DNA of 64,000 nt, taken from positions 139,878,858-139,942,857 of the forward strand of contig CM065812.1 of the NCBI GenBank assembly GCA_033398695.1, in the 5' to 3' direction. Under the pieces are notes generated by a model. That model searched no databases, was not told the origin of the DNA, and was given only the letters and a program-made list of their open reading frames with translations. The stretch is from Orobanche coerulescens. Lineage: Eukaryota; Streptophyta; Magnoliopsida; Lamiales; Orobanchaceae. Positions within the stretch are counted from its first letter, which is position 1. Each line of letters begins with the position of its first letter. Of this stretch, positions 62,479-64,000 are shown piece by piece. The translations under genes and the position numbers were made by a program.

Positions 62479-63161
62479 GAAAATGGTATCAGAGCTCTAG
62501 ATTTATGGATACCTAGGATTGTCGGTTTATTGGGTCTTGTTGTGTTTCGTTTTGCACATCGTCATCACGCTTCCATGATTCCGGTGCTTCCAGTGCCCGT
62601 AAGTTTTTCCTTACTCTGTTCTTTGTTTCCTTGTATTGCGCCTTCGATTCTTGATTGTGGTTGTTTTTCCTCTCGTACTTACCATCGTATGGCTTTTGCT
62701 ACTTATTTTACACCAGTATGGATGCTGGAAGAGGCCGTGGTCATGGGCGTGGTCGTAGTCGTGGACGCGACCGGGGACGTGGGGCATCCTGGTGGGTCCT
62801 ATGTAGGGATTCACAGCGCTGTAATATACCTCGAATATCTTGGGGGTGTTAGAGAAAATTGTATCAGAGCTCTTGCTTTATGGATACCTAGGCTTGTCAG
62901 TTTATTGGGTCTTGTTGTGTTTCGTTTTGCACATCGTCATCATGCTGCCATGATTCCGGTGCTTCTAGTGCCCGTAAGTTTTTCCTTACACTGTTCTTTG
63001 TTTCCTTGTATTGCACCTTCGATTCTTGATTGTGGTTGTTTTTCCTCTCGTACTTACCATCGTATGGCTTTTGCTACTTATTTAACATCAGTATGGATGC
63101 TGTAAGAGGCCGTGGTGGTGGGCGTGGTCATAGTCGTGGACGTGGCCCGGGACATGGGGCA
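62413..63161 (+). repeat. 375-bp tandem duplication across LTR end, PBS and gag start
   Basis: Copy A 62413-62787 and copy B 62788-63161 both start CCTGGTGGGTCCTATGTAGG and include an LTR end, a PBS and a gag start (ATG 62718 and 63093). Copy B has a damaged LTR end (GTGTTAGA) and PBS (TTGTATCAGAGC). Confidence 0.85.
62484..62500 (+). other. PBS of the right-hand gypsy element
   Basis: TGGTATCAGAGCTCTAG, tRNA-Met type, five bases after the LTR end at 62478. A second, damaged copy lies at 62859-62875. Confidence 0.75.
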
Positions 63162-64000
63162 GCCAGTGAGGCGGCCACGTCACATTCTTCCGGAGCCGGC
63201 AATACTGGTGACCGTCATAGCCATTCTTCTACTCAAGATGGCGCCAACCTCGGTGTTGCGGCTATTATGCAACAAATGGCGAACCAGATGGCGGCGATAG
63301 CTCAGGCGGTTCAGAACACGAATCCGGCCCATGCTGCTCGGGGCGGAGCAGACCGTTGGCTATAGGATGTCATCAAGATGCATCCTCCTCAGTTTTTGGG
63401 AGCTTCTGACCCGATCGGCTGGGAGGGGTGGATCAAAGAGATATCCAAAGTTTTCGTCGCCATCAACTGTCCCCAGGACCACAAGGTCCATATTGCCCAG
63501 TATTTTCTCACTGGGGATGCTACTGACTGGTGGGAGTCCATTGAGCCTAGAGACCGCACTGCTACGTGGGACGAGTTTAAGGAATTGATGGAAATCGAAT
63601 AATGTCCGTGGCCGGTCAAACAAGCTCGAGTCCATGCCTTCTTTGACGCTCAGCCTCGGGATATCCCTCTTTCTCAGACTATTGCTGATTTCAACCGGGA
63701 GTTGGGCTTCGTGAAGGCCCAGGTTAGAGAACAGAGTGACAAGATTTTCCATTTCTCCAAGCGGATGAAATTGTCGATTCGAGACTACATGTTTGGGCCC
63801 GTCTGCACTACTTTGAAGGATTATCAGAATAGAGCCCTTGCTTACGATATGTCTGTGACAGCTAGTGAGGCGGCTCGTGAGAGAAAGAAGCAGAAGTCAG
63901 CCGGAAGTTTTTCGGGCCACAAGGGTGGAGGTCAGTAGAAATCTCAGCCTCCTAATTTTTCCACCGGAGGCGGTCCAGCTCGTTCTACTGGGGGTTTTCG
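63093..64000 (+). pseudogene. Gypsy gag (plus), broken by stops, runs off the window
   Basis: Starts MDAVRGRGGGRGHSRGRG, then GVAAIMQQMANQMAAIAQAV, PPQFLGASDPIGWEGWI, HIAQYFLTGDATDWWESI (retrotransposon gag domain) and FHFSKRMKLSIRDYMFGP. Three in-frame stops at 63363, 63600 and 63936 interrupt one continuous frame; the last stands where glutamine is likely. An earlier duplicate start at 62718 (MDAGRGRGHGRGRSRGR) is cut off by the duplication. The remaining part of the element is right of the window. Confidence 0.82.

Noticed and set aside
62530..63105. 191-codon plus ORF
   Set aside because: It spans the 375-bp duplication of LTR end and leader and repeats itself; the real gag start is in another frame at 63093.

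Overview
This 64 kb window looks like a transposon-rich stretch of a flowering-plant nuclear genome, probably a eudicot. The species cannot be told from the sequence. The evidence is nested Ty3/gypsy and Ty1/copia LTR retrotransposons, CACTA, Mutator-like and Stowaway-type DNA elements, and one plant MAPKKK gene with short exons and GT-AG introns. I see no tRNA, rRNA or CRISPR.

Layout. (1) 1-24199 is a head-to-tail array of one ~5.2 kb unit. Its boundaries show that the unit is a long LTR (about 4.84 kb, TG...CA) plus a 387-bp interior holding a tRNA-iMet-type primer binding site (PBS) and a polypurine tract (PPT) but no coding domain: five LTR copies (the first partial, the third with a 265-bp deletion) and four interiors, all on the minus strand. 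(2) 24200-27151 is a decayed minus-strand copia gag plus a plant transposon protein remnant. (3) 27152-40005 is a nest: an older 5'-truncated gypsy element (minus) whose 3' LTR was split by a complete gypsy element (28201-37340, minus, TSD CACAA) with gag-PR-RT-RH-IN-chromodomain-like tail and several nonsense changes. (4) 40358-41261 is a Mutator-like MITE. (5) 41381-47424 is a complete non-autonomous gypsy-type element (TSD GCAGT, two 1115-bp LTRs) with a sense gag and an antisense coiled-coil ORF that has its own TATA box, but no pol. (6) About 47690-52028 is a CACTA (En/Spm) relic with Transposase_24-like and Ulp1-like pieces and a subterminal repeat array at its right end. (7) 52724-57486 (minus) carries seven exons of a MAPKKK5-like kinase, fully open and phase-consistent from kinase subdomain V to the stop, with MITEs, a SINE tail and microsatellites in its introns. 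(8) 57515-61348 is a copia element (plus) inserted in a MAPKKK intron; it keeps its 5' LTR, gag, PR and IN but loses RT. (9) 61349-64000 is a gypsy LTR piece, a PBS and a broken gag (plus), with a 375-bp duplication across LTR end, PBS and gag start.

How it fits together. The array LTR and the complete gypsy LTR are recognisably homologous, so a relative of that gypsy family could have moved the non-coding array element in trans. Each of the two LTR families carries a dense cluster of short GC-containing palindromes (TACGTACGTA or CCGCGG) just upstream of its inferred promoter. The only host gene seen is the kinase. Its 5' half must lie beyond the right edge of the window or be lost, because copia and gypsy sequence fills everything upstream of 57515. 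The most unusual object is the LTR/387-bp-interior tandem array.
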